Below are positions 12,073-13,121 of a DNA stretch of 13,121 bases, piece after piece. Position 1 is the first letter of the stretch. Each line of letters opens with the position of its first letter. The DNA comes from CAZPEV01 sp964585635 (lineage in GTDB: Bacteria > Zixibacteria > MSB-5A5 > GN15 > JAAZOE01): NCBI GenBank assembly GCA_964585635.1, contig CAZPEV010000087.1:1-13121 (forward strand), given 5' to 3'. Made by a program: the position numbers and the translations under genes. The notes below the pieces were generated by a model. It saw only the letters and a list, made by a program, of their open reading frames with translations. It searched no databases and had not been told where the DNA came from.

Positions 12073-13121
12073 TCAGTCCCGGCGACGATGAATCTGATAC
12101 TTCTTGATCTGGTACCGAATAGCCCCTTCGCTCACCCCCAGCCGCCGGGCTGCCTCCCGACGGTTCCAGTCCGTCTGCCTTAGAATCTCCAGCAACTGCT
12201 CCCGGTCGGACAACGACTGCGGATGCGACGCCAAAACCACCATCCGGTCAAGGTCCTTCTCCGACAGCAACACCAGCCGCTCCAACGCCGATTTCAACTG
12301 CCGCACGTTCCCCGACCAGGAATGACTGGTTAGCACCATAATCAAGCTGTTAAGGAGATTCCCGTTGTCTATCTTCACGCCGGCGGCGGTCAGGAAATGA
12401 CTCACCAGCGCCGGGATATCCTCCGGACGATCCGACAACGGCGGCAACTCTATCCGAATCTGGTTCAGCCGATGATACAGGTCGGCCCGGAAACGGTTCT
12501 CCCGCACCATCTGCTCCACCTCCCGGTTGGTGGCCGCAATCAACCGAAAAACCACCGGACGGTCCTCCGTCTCCCCCAACCGACGAACCATCCGCCGCTC
12601 CAACACGTCCAGCAGCTTGGCCTGGAAAGCCGCCGTCGTCTCGGCGATCTCGTTCAAATACAACGTCCCGCCCGCGGCCGTTTCCACTAATCCCGCCTTA
12701 TCACTGTTGGCCCCGGTGAAGGCCCCCTTCCGGTAGCCGAACAGCTCCGACTCGGTCAGATGCTCCGGCATCGCGGCGCAGTTGACCGTCACAAACCGAC
12801 CGGCCGCCCCGCTGTGGTAATGAATATATTCCGCCAAAAGGTCTTTCCCCGTCCCGGTCGGGCCGGTCAGAAGCACCGCCATCTCCGAGGCCGCCACGTT
12901 GCGGGCCAACTCAACCAATCGGACCATGACCGGACTGGCCGCGACCACCTCCGGCGGATGACCATTGCCGCGAGGTGGACGACCCGGCGGCAGTTTCTTC
13001 AACTCCCGATCGACCTTCCGGACATAATGGCTGACTTCCTCGCTCACGAAATAGTCCCGCGCCAGGTACAGCAGCGCTTTCTGCTCCCCGTTCTGATAGA
13101 TACCGGAAGCCGCCGCCTGGT
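12073..13121 (-). CDS. sigma-54-dependent transcriptional activator, C-terminal part
   Basis: The frame is open to the right edge, so the N-terminus is missing; the GTG at 13047 is internal, since in-frame helical sequence (EQKALLYLARDYF) continues upstream. Counting from that GTG codon: Walker A GPTGTGKD (62-69), sigma-54 contact loop GAFTGA (108-113), Walker B LYLNEI (129-134), arginine-finger region RFRADLYHRL (185-194), sensor II SGNVRQLK (245-252), then a Fis-type helix-turn-helix (about 283-320, NRREAARRLGVSEGAIRYQI). AAA+ activators of this class hydrolyse ATP to open sigma-54 promoters. Here the Walker B Asp that holds Mg is Asn132, which is unusual and may slow hydrolysis. The visible part of the N-terminus is not a standard response-regulator receiver. 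No -24/-12 promoter is evident in the window. Confidence 0.93.
   Translation of the reverse strand, partial: QAAASGIYQNGEQKALLYLARDYFVSEEVSHYVRKVDRELKKLPPGRPPRGNGHPPEVVAASPVMVRLVELARNVAASEMAVLLTGPTGTGKDLLAEYIHYHSGAAGRFVTVNCAAMPEHLTESELFGYRKGAFTGANSDKAGLVETAAGGTLYLNEIAETTAAFQAKLLDVLERRMVRRLGETEDRPVVFRLIAATNREVEQMVRENRFRADLYHRLNQIRIELPPLSDRPEDIPALVSHFLTAAGVKIDNGNLLNSLIMVLTSHSWSGNVRQLKSALERLVLLSEKDLDRMVVLASHPQSLSDREQLLEILRQTDWNRREAARRLGVSEGAIRYQIKKYQIHRRRD

Overview
Bacterial DNA, moderately GC-rich, with tightly packed genes and one scaffold gap of exactly 100 N, so most likely a draft or metagenome-assembled genome. Taxonomy cannot be fixed from the sequence. Paired polytopic-membrane/TPR proteins, a K+-independent H+-pyrophosphatase and a sigma-54 activator would fit a poorly cultured lineage (for example the FCB or Zixibacteria neighbourhood); this is a guess.

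Layout. Positions 1-111 (+) are the last 36 codons of an aldehyde dehydrogenase. Positions 186-4296 (-) hold two tandem paralogous integral-membrane proteins with C-terminal TPR repeats, resembling GT-C glycosyltransferases. They diverge from an unusually short GlcD/GlcE-like FAD-domain protein (4362-5114, +). A 245-base leader region precedes hppA, a complete membrane pyrophosphatase (5360-7606, +), which ends at a clear hairpin terminator (7637-7672).

The most interesting part is the minus-strand array 11288->7676. It begins with a 265-residue secreted, probably lipid-anchored precursor whose last ~57 residues form a Gly/Ala/Cys-rich hydrophobic domain ending in CAFAQWF. That architecture resembles halocin C8-type bacteriocin precursors. 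Eighteen bases downstream starts a 60-residue two-helix membrane protein. The unit (Cys-rich C-terminal domain, short linker with AAGGAT/AAGGAC, small two-helix protein) then recurs several times. In the repeats the Cys-rich part is decayed (frameshifts, stops, lost N-terminal domain), while the small membrane proteins stay open, many at exactly 60 codons and starting with GTG. The simplest reading is one live bacteriocin-like (or contact-toxin) gene with cognate immunity protein, followed by a tandem array of orphan immunity genes, each still carrying a fossil of its own toxin C-terminus. No such system is named here from a database match; it is inferred from internal homology.

Positions 11289-12072 are non-coding apart from one possible 34-codon ORF. 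They hold two perfect inverted repeats upstream of the precursor gene, an assembly gap whose two flanks are the same 55 bases, a hairpin, and a large dyad built from six TACGCA/TGCGTA motifs centred on ATGCGCAT. The window closes with the C-terminal two thirds of a sigma-54 activator (12073-13121, -) whose Walker B aspartate is replaced by asparagine.
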